DNA from: Theobroma cacao
Lineage: Eukaryota > Streptophyta > Magnoliopsida > Malvales > Malvaceae
NCBI RefSeq assembly: GCF_000208745.1
Contig: NC_030855.1
Location: 4,149,172 to 4,213,171, forward strand
Reading direction: 5' to 3'
DNA length: 64,000 nucleotides
Under the pieces are notes generated by a model. The model was given only the letters and a program-made list of their open reading frames with translations, was not told the DNA's origin and searched no databases. This document shows positions 1 through 11,442 of the stretch, one piece after another; position 1 is the stretch's first letter; each line of letters opens with the position of its first letter. Made by a program: the position numbers and the translations under genes.

Positions 1-1200
1 TATGAATTGTTTTATTTTACCCTTGCAGGCTGGGTAGTAATATATTAGCCCTATCATGCTGTCAAAATTTTATTGTATGGTGGGTTTGACCTGCTGCAAT
101 GGGCTGGGTTTTGTAGACTAGCCTATTAGAGGGGCACGGAATCCTGTTATATTTTTACCTCGATTGGAGAGGGGAGTAGGGTAACTCCTGAGGTATAACT
201 TTAAAGTTCACTTCACCCCAAACCACCACGTGAAGGGGAACTCGACCAACGCCAAAGAATGACTATGTTTTCAAAATAAAAACATGACTTTTTAATAGCC
301 TTGGCGGACTCAGTTGGGATAGCCCTCGGCCAAGGTATCCCAGATAATTGAGTATGATAATAATTTTTGGCATGAGCCAAGCTTTTTAAGAAATTCATAA
401 GCCATACTGATTACTTGCTTTAAATAAATTGATTTCATTTGGTTGAAATAAGTTGAAAGATGATAAATTACAGTTTGATGAAATGTTTTAATAGTCTCCT
501 TTTACTCGATTTTAGATATTTTGAGTGATGTTTGTTTACTCACTGGAATTTTATAATCTCACCACCCTCATTTCCACCCATTTCAGGCTCAGAATAGATT
601 GTAGATAACTGATATCGACGAGGATTACAATTGAACTTGCCACATCCAAAGACTGTAGGTTCATTTTTTTTTATACTTTTGATCATTCGTGGGCCCACGT
701 GTCACTATAAATTAAATTCTATACTTTGGCTATCTATATTACGGTATGTAAGAATTTATTTTGCTTTTACGCTATAAAAATTATTTATGCAATGTTCTTA
801 AAATATCGTTTTATGTGAAAATTGAATATTTTATTTAATATTTTTATTTTATTATGACACTCATAATTCCATTTTAAACGAATGTTTTAGACATCCAAAA
901 TTATTTTTGATTATGAAATATGTGTTTTCCACTTACATACTATATTTTTAGATGATTTTGAGATTTTTGGGATAAATGACCAAAATACCCCTATGAGATG
1001 GAAATTATTATTTTATTTGTTTAAGTTGGAAACAGTTTAAAATCTTTTAGAATATGGTATTTGGAAACAGTTACCCACAGGGGAAATGAGAAGCTGATAT
1101 TAAAGCCTTGCGGGGTTTCGGTTGACATTCTGGGTAATGAATGTCGATCGAGACGTCGCGGCGGTTGTCACGGGCTCGATGGGAGTTCCGGGTCGTGACA
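1..1200. mobile_element. Gypsy-type LTR, 3' portion (solo or truncated)
   Basis: The stretch ends at 1200 in GGGTCGTGACA, with GC-rich text just inside (about 1105-1200) that contrasts with the AT-rich flank. The ending in CA and the GC-rich block with a GTCACGGGCTCGATGGG core look like the end of a plant Gypsy LTR. The sequence after 1200 has neither a tRNA primer-binding site nor a polypurine tract, so this is more likely a solo LTR or the outer edge of an element than an LTR next to internal DNA. The left end lies outside the window or is not recognisable. There is no coding sequence here. Confidence 0.45.
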
Positions 1201-2850
1201 CTTAAGCATGCTCAAATTTCATTATAATGCATGTATATGATGTATGAAATGTGCAACAACCATGTTAAACAACATTTAAGCATAATAAGCTTCAAATTTA
1301 ACACTTTTCAATATTTTTCAACATATAGACAAAAATGCCCTTGAGGTCATTCAAGCATTCATTTGCAACAAAAGCATATCATAATAACATTTTCAACATT
1401 AGGCACACTTGTTTAAGTTTTATATCATTGAAATCATAGTGACCTTAAGCATTGCAAAAGATTTGTTCATTTGCTTAAAATGTCATCAATGCAATTTTTC
1501 ACACTCATGATCATGCTTAAAAAAACATTTTCAATCTATTTCACAAATCATAAGAGAAATGCTAAGCAAAAAAGAATTTATACAATTCACTTATCAAATC
1601 AATTTGTTCAACCATGATGTATTATCAAAGGCAAAGAGTTTATAAATCAATTTCAATCAAAGAAAACAAAAAGGTTTTGCAAGAAAATCATTTAATCTCT
1701 CTTTTAAAAAAAAATTTGCACTTCGAACATACAAGAATTAAGTTGGACATGCTTTGTACACAATCATGAGCTCAACGTCACTCAATTTTGTTTATTTATA
1801 TTTTAAATTATTTATGAAATGTGTTATGAGCATAATGAATCAAATTTGTGCATGTCAAGGGTCATTTTTAAATATCTCACAATCATGTATCAAAAATACC
1901 CTTATGACCATTCAAACTTGCAAGCACACTTGCACATCCAATAATAACAAGTTAATAATTATTTTCATCATAAAAAAATTATTTAATTCATAAATCATCA
2001 TAAACTCAAGGATGACAAACATTACTCATATACACTTGTTTTTGTTTTAGAAGTACTAGTTCGAGTAGTCAAAACTTATCAAGCTCATTATTAATCATCT
2101 TGAGCTATTTAAGCATGTTTTAAATTGTAAATCAAGATTGTTCAAATGGTTAAATTATCTTAGACACAAGGAAATAAAAAAGTCAACTTTGAAAACACAA
2201 TTTTTCTTGTTTATATTACTAGCATAGGCAATTATGTAAATCAATATTTTAATCATATTAGCCACTTCACATGTCATTAAGATCAAACCTTTTATGCTAA
2301 AAAACCATTTTTCCTCAAACACAATAATATGAAATCATTTTCACAAAGCATGAGGAAATTATATCTAATCAATTTTTCACCATCAATAAAACTCAAATCA
2401 ATCGGAAAAATAAAGCAAGTTTCCAAAAAATAAGCATAATGATGTATTCAAGATTAAACATAAGCACATACTCAATCTTTAGGCTTATGTTTTCTTCAAG
2501 ATTATGTAATTTATAACATGTATCATGTTTAAATCAATTTTGTATAATTAAGATTTATCAATAAAGCTCAAAAAAGAGTAGACAAAAAATTATGCATTTA
2601 GTATTCAAGCAAGATAGGCAATTAAATTCTAAATAAAAAAAGCAACTATCTTGAGAAACCAAGCTAAATCAATGCAATTCAAGAAAATAAGAGCAAATGA
2701 TTAACCAAATGATTGACTTTTGGTATAGAAATCACCCATTTTTCATTATGTGTCTAAAAAGCATTCAATCTTCAAGAGTTTGTTCCTCTTTACTGTAGCA
2801 TACCTGCAAGAGATATTTTTCATTTGATCTTTGGCATCCAAATTGATTTG
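1201..2850. repeat. AT-rich decayed repeat DNA
   Basis: There is no coding sequence. The same words recur, such as CAAAAATRCCCTT...ATTCAA...CACACTTG at about 1330 and 1890, and AAACATTTT...CAAAGCATRAG runs at about 1525 and 2305. This suggests an old internal duplication with a period near 500-800 bp. The stretch adjoins the gag remnant on its 3' side (minus-strand sense) and is probably the decayed remainder of that retroelement. Confidence 0.35.
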
Positions 2851-2854
2851 GATC

Positions 2855-3770
2855 CTTTATAGTTAGTTGCATCAAGTGCCTTTTAGAACCCACACTTATA
2901 TAATTCTATTGGATAAGTGTTTTCTAAATAGATAAGTGCATGAATAATGACCATAAAATGAACAATGATTGCATTTGGTCAATTTAGAAAACGAGAGATT
3001 CATGAAAACTTTTGGTTTTTCATTTGCCAAATCTTCAAGCTTCATTTTCACATTAAGATTCTCCATTTTTAAGACATCAATTTTCTTTGGCAATACTCAA
3101 AATTAATTTTCTAATTTTTATTTTCATTTTCCAAATCATCTTTTGCCTTCAACAAAAATTCATTTTCAACACTAAGTTTTGAAATCATTTTCTTGTATTT
3201 CAAATTCATTTTCTCAAACTCATAAGTTAATTATTCAAAAGCATTTTGCAATTCACTAAATGAATATGAAATGGGTTCACAAAGTGAGGTATCTACCTTA
3301 AGCCCTTTAAGAGCCATGAGACATGGTTCAAATTGGATTAGAGATTGAATTTGACTTGATTCTTTATCTCTAATTGCCTTGCCACATGTTAAACATTGAC
3401 TTTCACAAGGCTTTTCTTCCAATTCTTCTTCCTTCTTTGTTTTGCCGTACAACTCTTCTAATTTTTCTCAATTCTTTTTGGCACTTTCACACTTCGAAAC
3501 TCTCTTGTAATCATTATCATCAAGTGCACAAAGAAGATAGCCCTAGCATTAAGTTGTACCATATTTATGTCACTTGTATCCCACACTCTTTTTTCCTTAG
3601 TTGGCTTTTATGGACCATCAACAATTGTCCATCAAACTTTATAATGGTTAGCTAGAATAAAGAACTTCATTTTTTTCTTCCAATAAACATAGTTATCATC
3701 GTTAAACTGAGAAGGCTCCACCAGTGATTGCCCTTCACCAAAAATTGTTGCAATAGAGTTAATGGCCATG
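2855..3770 (-). pseudogene. Decayed Copia-type gag
   Basis: Read on the minus strand from about 3770, broken frames resemble plant Copia (SIRE-like) gag. Near 3720-3640 there is an N-terminal DDNYVYWKKKMKFF stretch. A later block at 3231-3452 contains CLMAL and SFSELQNAF. A zinc-knuckle-like CNHCSFYGHYSC lies at about 2937-2980. Near 2880-2810 there are two spaced W-x-PK-like motifs typical of the gag C-terminus. Several stops and frameshifts interrupt it and no protease, integrase or RT follows. It is a pseudogene. The family call comes from motif order and the adjacent primer-binding site. Confidence 0.6.
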
Positions 3771-3825
3771 TCTTGCAGCTAACAAGGATCACTCAAAGGC
3801 TTTTAAACCTACAAAATTGAGTTCA

Positions 3826-3840
3826 AGCTCTAATACCAAT
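3826..3840 (-). other. Copia primer-binding site (initiator-Met tRNA type)
   Basis: The minus strand reads TTGGTATTAGAGC, one base from the canonical plant Copia PBS TGGTATCAGAGC. It sits directly inside a putative LTR ending CCTAACA at about 3841 and just upstream of the gag remnant. This fixes the element's orientation as minus. Confidence 0.65.
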
Positions 3841-5080
3841 TGTTAGGAATGTTAGCTCAATAATAATGAAGAAATATCCAAGAAATAGGTGAATTGGATT
3901 TATAAAAATTCTTTTCAACAAATTAAACTTTTAATGAAAGCAAGCCTGAAGACAAATTTCTCAAATTTGTTTTTCATTTTAAAGCATGTCAAAGGAAATT
4001 TAATAAGCAACTTAGCGAACAGACAAGTTGAAAACAAATTTTCCAAACTCTTCAAAGTAAAAGGCACAAGTGTAAAAGTGAGGAAAAATTAAGTTGTAGA
4101 CAAATTTCTAAAACTTCTTCAAGATGAAATGCATAAGTTCAAGGAGTAAACAGTAGAGAGAAAAACATAAAAAAATTATAGAGGTTCGACCCTCTTTATA
4201 GGTGCATATGTCTTTTCCTTTAGTAAGCTAAGAAATTTCAAATCCATTATTAAAAATACTTTTGAAGGCTCAAGCATAACCTTTACAATGCCTTCAAGGA
4301 TCAAGTATATCCTCTCAATATAATGCCTTTTATGAATTAAGCACAACCTTTCAACACAATACTTTTTATGCATAAAGCTTAACACTTGTAACACTACCTT
4401 TTGGAGGCTAAGGTATAACCTTTTTCTCTTTTACAAGATTGAAGCAAATGTACCTCTTGAAGGTGAATTTTACTAAGTAAATACAAAGTTGGAAGAGTAT
4501 GATAATGATAAAGATGATTACAAAAGATGAGAATGAAGGCACAAAGGAATTATAGCATAATAAAGAGTTAAAAGCTTGGTGGAAGAATTGAATTTGCTTG
4601 CTCTAGCTTGGTTTCTTTCTTTTGTTCTTCTTTTTCTTCATAAGGTTTGATTCGTATTTAAATGATGTATTTTTTTCACTCTATTAACCTTGTAAATGTG
4701 TTAAAAAAGTCTTTTTTATAGTTGGAGAAACTTTAGAGCTGTTGGAGAAAGTTTGATGAAGAAATAGTCATTTTCCTTTTAAATTTTGTGTCTAACGGTC
4801 ACTATCTATCAATAGTTCATGTGTATCTTTTGATAGATACTAGGTAGAACCACAACTATCAATAGATGTGAAACATCTATCGATAGATGAAGAACATCTA
4901 TAGATAGATAAGAAACAAAAAGCTCTTTGAAGATTCTTTTAAGTAAATTTTTGCTTTACATGCATTAGCCTCTTTACTTGATGAACCTATCTTGGAAATC
5001 AAGCACTTTAACATCTCAAGAATAAGTATTAGAGAGATTATAAAGCTCATTTAAACAAATTTAACACTCATACACCTAAA
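3841..5080 (-). mobile_element. Probable 5' LTR of the minus-strand Copia remnant
   Basis: The inner boundary at 3841 (TGTTAGGAATG on +) abuts the primer-binding site. The outer boundary is uncertain. The block contains an array of ATCTATCGATAGAT-like palindromic words (about 4800-4915). It also holds a GGTTCGACCCTC stretch at 4183-4194. No coding capacity is evident; the ORFs here are incidental. Confidence 0.4.
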
Positions 5081-5089
5081 TCAAGCTTG

Positions 5090-5475
5090 TAAACTTTCAA
5101 GGATCACTCAAATAATGTTCAAACAATTTTGAAACTTTTTCACATGGAAATACTTACGATCTTCAAAACTTATGTAAACAAGTTTAAAATATGTCAAACA
5201 AGTTCAAAAACTCACTTAAACAATTTCAAAAATAATTCAAATAAGTTCAAAGATCATTCAAGTAATCTTGATCATCTTTCACATGGAAACACTTAAGCAT
5301 TTCAAAAGCACATTCAAACACATCTTGATCATCTTTCATATGGAAGTTTTTAACATTAATAAATTAAGTTCAAAAACACATTCAAACAACTTCAAAAATC
5401 ATTCAAACAAGTTTAAGGATCACTTAGATATGTTCAAAGACCATTCAAGTAATTTTGACCATTTTTGTCATTTCA
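5090..5475. repeat. Degenerate tandem array of about 20-bp units
   Basis: The word TTCAAARATCATTCAARYAA recurs many times with variation. A longer unit (about 60 bp) containing CTTGATCATCTTTCAYATGGAA occurs twice, at about 5266 and 5324. A 108-aa open frame across it (5268-5594) is a by-product of the repeat and is not a gene. Confidence 0.6.
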
Positions 5476-5509
5476 AAACTATAGTTATTTTAAAGCTAAT
5501 AAAGCAAAC

Positions 5510-8110
5510 TATTGGGATGAGCCTTGCAGCCAATTGGGATTGGTTAAAGTTTGATTCCAATCATGCAATAATATTATTTATGTTGAATGATTAGAGGTTT
5601 TTCTTCATCAATAAGACATCAATTATAATGAGTTATAAGTCTAATTGGATGAAGTCCATAAGATTAATATGCCATGCAAAAGAACTATAATGGGTTGTAG
5701 TTATGAAATCCCTATGCATCAAAAAAATAATCTCAAAATGTTCTTAGTCAATGTATCATTGAAACTAAACATCAATGTTGCTTAGAGATTGGTATATTTT
5801 ATGTTTCTCACTTTGGAAGTAAGCAATCGATCTCATAGATTAAAATATAGAGATACTTGGCACTAGAATAGAGGTGTTTGCCTAAAAGAGCAAGTTTACT
5901 GAACATAACCTACCATGAGAAGTGCATTTAGTAATATACTCTAGTGTCTATGCAAAACTTCTCATGTGTCAGTCATGTAAATACTTCATAGACTTGAGAC
6001 ACTAGGTTATCTTATTTGTGGAGTGCTATGCTTTAATTTCATCCCTACAAGTGCCTATCCAAGGACACCTAAACAAGATGCTTTTGGGTGTCATATGAAG
6101 CATGTGAAAGCAAATGAGTCGTCAAGATAGGAAGTCACGCTTCCCAAACTTCTAAATATGTTGGACACAACAGAGAGGTCCATAAAGAAATAAAAGGTAT
6201 CATTGCTTCTTGTTTCTTCTTCAAAGGCTCATATGAAGTAATAGAAAAAAAAGCCCAAATAAGGAAGAAGGTAAAATCCCAAAATGAGAAGGCATTAACG
6301 TCTAACGAAGGTGTCAAAAAGGACAAAGAGAATGATATTTGCCATCATTATGACAAACTTAGGCATTAGAGGAGGAACTACAAGGAGTACCTAACTATTG
6401 TGAGCAAGAAAAATAAGCTTATTAAAGTTCTTAATTCAGGTACTATTTGCTAAATAATTCCACTTTATATATTAAAGGTGATACCTCAAAGTTGGTTCTC
6501 GTATGTTTGAAATATTACAAGGACCAAAGATAAAGATGAGTAGGATCTGGGCTGAAGAGTGGACCACATGGATAAACTACCCAAAGCATTAAATGCTATA
6601 TTAGATGGTTACACTCTTATTTATCTTGACATGTTGGATAATTTATTGGGATGTTTTTGAAGCATTAATTATGTTATTGCCATGGTAATGGCTAGTGAAA
6701 CATTGGTCTTTAGCATTTGGATGAGGAAGCTGATATATTTCAAGTTTGAATAATTATGTCATATTTAATTATCCATTCTTCATGTTTATCCTTGCAATAA
6801 TATTTGATCAATTATGAATTTGTTCAATTGATCAAAAGGTTGAATATTGATTCATATAAAATGGGACTTTCTTAAGAACAAAACATAGAGATGAATGTTC
6901 AAGAAAGAAACCAACTTCATATTGCGATATGATTTGGTCCATTTCTCTCCAACATATAATGCCCATTATAATATTCTAAACCAATATGATTCCAAGCATA
7001 CATTGAGATGTATATATATGTGTAACATCATGGAATATTCAAAAGAGTTTGAATATTACTCTCACAAAAGATCTTGGATTTAGTGAGAGCACATGATGAC
7101 AATAAAAATAATAATTTAAAAGAAGCCAAATGGCATAATACAGAGCGACATATGCATATGACGCATGCAGTTAGTCTAGTTGGAATAGTTCCAAGGAGCA
7201 AAAGGGACTATACGTGTATACAAATAAAGTCATATACATCCTATTAACAAGGGCTCTAATAGGAAGATATTCAGATCGTTAGTCCATGGAACTAATAAAG
7301 GGTTCGAAACATTGTTAATGTAACAATGGAGCCACACTACTAGAACCTGAGTCTCATTGGATCTAGATATAGTAATATAACATGATGTGATGCATAGACA
7401 TCACGAAGATAAATAAAAGTAATTAACCACATTGAAAGGCACAAGTGAATCTACATGGATACACAATTGCTAAATGGATTAAATCCACATACAATGAGGT
7501 AGCAATTGGCTTTGTACTAGTGGGAGATGTTGGGATGAGCGTTGCAACCAATTAGGATTGGTTAAGGCTTGGTTCCAATCATGCAACAATATCATTCACG
7601 TTGAATGATTAGAGGTTTTCCTTCATCAATAAGACATCAATTATAATGAGTTATAAGTCTAATTGGATGAATTCTATGAGATTAATATGCCTTGCAAGGG
7701 AATTGTAATGGGTTGCAGTTATGAGATCCTTATGTAACAAAGCATATACTCAAAATGTTCCTAGTTAATGTATCAATGAGACTAGACATCAATGATGCTT
7801 ATAGATTGGTATGTTCTATGTTCTTTACTTTGGAAGTAAACAATCAATCTTATAGATTGAAGTATAAAGATACCTGGAACTAAAATATAAGTGTCTACCT
7901 AAGAGAGCAAGTATATTGAACATGACTTGCTATGAGAAGTGCACTTGGCAATACATGCTAGTGTCTATGCAACACTTCTCATGTGTTAGTCGTGTAAATA
8001 CTCTCTAAACTTGAGACACCAAGTTATCTTATATATGGAGTGCTATACTTTAATATCATCCTTACGGGTGCCTAACGAAGGATGCCTAAACAGGATACTT
8101 TGGGTAAACA
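5510..8110 (+). mobile_element. Short degenerate Copia element with two LTRs
   Basis: Two direct repeats of nearly equal length, 5510-6093 (584 bp) and 7528-8110 (583 bp), start T(G/A)TTGGGATGAGC and end in CA. The second is preceded by a Copia-like polypurine tract, TAGTGGGAGA (7518-7527). The 1.4-kb interior keeps only a gag zinc-knuckle trace (about 6335-6400, translating like CHHYDKLRH..RRNYKEYL, with a stop). Protease, integrase, RT and RNase H are absent. LTR divergence is visibly high, so the insertion is old. I found no clear target-site duplication. Confidence 0.75.
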
Positions 8111-8439
8111 AGTTACTTGGCAAGGTAACTTTCTGAATAATAATTAATTTTGTGTTTTTATGTGTTAAATATCACTAGGGTGATCTATAGGCGGAGGTAT
8201 GTTTTGGTTGTTTAGTTTTAAAGTTTTAATTTTCTTTCCGTTGCGTATTTTTTAGCATGCCGTCCATAACCAAACCCATCACTAACAACCCTACATCAAC
8301 TTTTTTCAAAATGTAGTTCTTTCAACAAATTTCCAAGACACAAGACAATTGAAGAGAAGAACTCAATGTTTTTTCCTTAGAAGGAATGAATGAATTGTTT
8401 TGAGTATCATTTGCGAGACGTCCAATGAAATAAGTTCAT

Positions 8440-8610
8440 GCCAAAAATAGTGAAGAACATGAAAAGAGGAAGAAGCTATATCAGAAATGGTTGGATCTTG
8501 GATACTATTGGCCTACCATGGAAGCGGATGTGATTAATTACGCAAGGAAATGCCATGAATGTCAATTCCATGGAAACACCATACATGCTCTAGTTGTAGT
8601 ACTCTACCAT
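8440..8610 (+). pseudogene. Gypsy integrase zinc-binding fragment
   Basis: The plus-strand translation near 8491-8580 gives LGYYWPTMEADVINYARK followed by CHECQFHGN. This matches the H2C2 zinc-binding region at the N-terminus of Ty3/Gypsy integrases, which read G-Y-Y/F-W-P-T-M ... C-x-x-C-Q. Stops lie close on both sides and no catalytic DDE core follows. It is an isolated remnant, unrelated to the neighbouring Copia element. Confidence 0.7.
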
Positions 8611-9080
8611 TTCTTAACTTGTATTCCTCACATCTTGTTACAAATCACTTAGCATTTCAAGGACTACTCTAATCTTTTTCTTTGCCACCTCTAGTGCATC
8701 TTAGTTTACTTGTTACAACAAGTCCTCTCTTATTACTAGAAGAACCCTTTTACAATTGGTGACAAAGACAACAACAAAACTGACAAAAAAAGTTAAAAAA
8801 TCTTTATAAAAAAAAAAGAGAGCCTTGTTAACTAATTATCAATCATATTCCCTAAGTAACCACCGTCACCTTCTGCCATTCTCCATCCTTCACTGTCACT
8901 CATTTACCACCACTTAAAATCATCCTTAAAAATCCTTAAAACTAATTACTATGACACTCTCAATTTATAAGTAAGGGTAAAATGGTAAAAACTTGCTTAT
9001 TGAGCTTAGGAAACCTACATAATTAGAATGAGTAGTGAGATATCTCATTGAAAAAATATGTTTTGAAAGATTATGAGTTA
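8611..9080. other. Intergenic, nothing recognised
   Basis: AT-rich sequence with no supported gene, RNA or repeat structure. Confidence 0.5.
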
Positions 9081-9119
9081 AATGGGACACGAGAGGAGGA
9101 ATGAAGTTGAAAATGATAA

Positions 9120-9560
9120 GTTTTGGGAAGAAAAATTATGTTCTGTTGCAAAAGTATCGATACCTCAAGAACAAGTATTGATATTTAGAAGACAAAATGC
9201 CTCAGAAAGCATTCTGTGTCAAAAGTATCAATACTTGAAGATGAAGTATCAATACTTAGAAGACATAATGCCTTGGGAAGTATTATGTGTGAAAAGTATC
9301 GAGATTTGAAGAGTAAGTATCGATACTTAGTGGTTAGGATACTATGGAGGAAGCATGCCATGTGGACAAATATTAATACTTATAAAAAAGTATCAATACT
9401 TGAGATGCTGAGAGCCGAAAAAAAAAAAAGAAAAATATAAAGGCCTTGGGTTGAACGCCCATTTTATTTTCTCTTCAACCTAAGGAACACTCAACTCCTT
9501 TCTCCCCAATTTCAATCAAGCTTGATTTAAGGGACTTAAGCTAACATTCTAAACCAATTG
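9120..9560 (+). mobile_element. LTR-like block with repeated GTATCGATAC words
   Basis: Between 9145 and 9405 the word AAGTATCRATACTT recurs about seven times in units of roughly 70-80 bp. Each unit pairs two such words separated by GAAGA-type spacers and a GCCT(T/C)GGGAAG-like tail. Downstream there is a possible promoter, AAATATAAAGGCC (about 9434), followed by a CT-rich leader. This layout (palindromic repeats, then TATA, then leader) resembles a plant LTR U3-R-U5. The two open frames here are repeat by-products. Confidence 0.45.
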
Positions 9561-9867
9561 AGGTGAGTTTCTTAAGCCATTGCACTTCTACCGATTAGTT
9601 TTGAAACTTAATTCTCACACTAAGGGTTTGTTTGGTAATCGTAAAATAACTTGTTGAAGGAAAATTTTTTATAGGTAAAATATCTTGCTAAAAAAAAATA
9701 TTTTCTATTGTTTAAATAAACTGTCAAAAATATTTTTGTTATTTGGATCATCTTATAAAAAATATTTTTTACTCTTCATTTTAAAAAAAATATATCTTCA
9801 AAAAACATTAAAAACATTATAATCTAAAAAAATAATACCTTATCAATTTAATTAAACTCAACAAATA

Positions 9868-10542
9868 GATTAAATTATGCAGTTAGTCCTTATAATTTGA
9901 CAAAGTAGTAGATTTAGTCCTTATACAATAATTTATAAAAATTGAATCCTTGTTTTTTCTAAAATTAACAATGTCAGTCTCATTGTTAATAGTATTAAAA
10001 TTTTTTGTTATTTAAGTTGACATGGTATTTTCTTACTGATGTGACGTTGACTACGATAATTTGTAAATGATGATGTGGTATTTTTTTTATCTATTTCACA
10101 ACTTTAAATTATCGAACTCAAAAATTCAATACTTCTTTGTCTCACAATACCTTTTCCTAAATCCTAAAAATCTATTCGTATTTTTTATTTGTTTATTTTC
10201 AAATTTTATTTAAAACCATTAGCTTATATTAGATAATTCCAGCTCTGCACTTATAAGATCTATATATGGTAATGTTTAGCTATGCCATGTTGGCACTACT
10301 ATTACATCATTTGTGTAAATGATGATCGTTGTCATGTAATCAAATTTAACGTCATATCAACAAAAAAAATATCACATTAATACAACCAATCTCTATATCA
10401 ATATAGATAATAGAAATTTTAAACATATTATACTGACATTATCAATTTTAAAAAGTATAAGGACTCAATTTGTATACATTATTATATAGAGACTAAATCC
10501 ACCATTTTGATAGTGTATGGAGAATAATTGTATAATTTGATC
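9868..10542. mobile_element. 675-bp inverted-repeat transposon (MULE-type MITE)
   Basis: The ends are inverted copies: the left begins GATTAAATTATGCAGTTAG and the right, read inward, GATCAAATTATACAATTAT. Similarity continues inward for over 100 bp. The element is flanked by a perfect 9-bp direct repeat CAACAAATA at 9859-9867 and 10543-10551. A 9-bp target-site duplication with long terminal inverted repeats is the hallmark of Mutator-like elements. It has no coding capacity, so it is non-autonomous. Confidence 0.85.
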
Positions 10543-10734
10543 CAACAAATATTATCCAAATACAATAGAAAAATGAGGAAAGATTACTCAAATTGCATAC
10601 ATATTAAGCCTACAATCTGCATAATATGTATTCAAGAAAGCAACAAACCATTGCAAATAAGATAGAACATAAAAACATACTACGTGACAGTTGACATAGC
10701 ATTGAATTGACGATTATTACTTTATCGTTAATAA

Positions 10735-11175
10735 GAAGACTTAAAATAAAAGTACATGAATTTAATTGAATGTGATAAAAGTATAAAAGCTTAATTGACT
10801 TTTTTTTATATAATTTAGAAAATTATTTGAGTATTATCATTATTTTTTTATTGTGTTAAATTAAATTTTTATATTTTATTTTAAGCTAAATAAACTTTTA
10901 TAATTAATGATGAACTACTTATTATTAGTTAAAATGTCATTTTGAAATTGTATGTCACATGACATGCTGACACTTTATAATTAATGATGTCAACACCACG
11001 ATAGCGTCATATGAATAGCATGTGAGTGTAAAAATGATAATTAATATTTTAATTATTGATAAGTAATCAATAATTAATTATAAAAATTTATTTAAATAAA
11101 AATATAAATATAAAGATTTAATTAAACTCAATAACAAAATAAAAATTTATTTAAAATTTTTTAAATAGTTTTAAG
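10735..11175. mobile_element. AT-rich inverted-repeat MITE, family A copy 1
   Basis: The left arm (about 10745-10930) and right arm (about 11020-11170) are inverted copies around a GTCACATGACATG core. Left-arm words such as AAATAAACTTTTATAATTAA reappear inverted on the right. Related elements lie at 20010-20450 and, in pieces, near 35060 and 39440. It has no coding capacity. Exact ends and target-site duplication are not resolved. Confidence 0.6.
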
Positions 11176-11345
11176 ACTTAAATATAATAGGGATGGATGG
11201 TTTGATACAATCATTTTCGTGAAGGATGATTATTGCAATTTCGAACTTGAGGCGCCAAAAAAATTACACCCCGTCCCGTTGCCCTTTTGCTAATATTTAT
11301 CTATCTTAAAATATATAAATAAATAAAATAAAATCCTTACTGTGA

Positions 11346-11351
11346 CACGTG
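11346..11351 (+). promoter_or_regulatory. G-box (CACGTG) upstream of LPA3
   Basis: CACGTG sits in the context GACACGTGGC, 92 bp before the proposed LPA3 start. This is the classical bZIP/bHLH (HY5, PIF, ABF) site and is common in promoters of photosynthesis genes. Regulation is inferred from the motif and position only. Confidence 0.5.
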
Positions 11352-11442
11352 GCCGAAGTTCGTTATCATCTAATCCATTTTAGACAATTTTCCGTCCCCC
11401 TACTTCTTCTCTTTCAGCAAAACCAGCTGAGTTCCAACGGCC

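Noticed and set aside
5268..5594. 108-aa open frame with repeated FKSTFKH/FKNHSNKFKDH motifs
   Set aside because: It is the translation of an AT-rich tandem repeat with no known domain, promoter or splice context.
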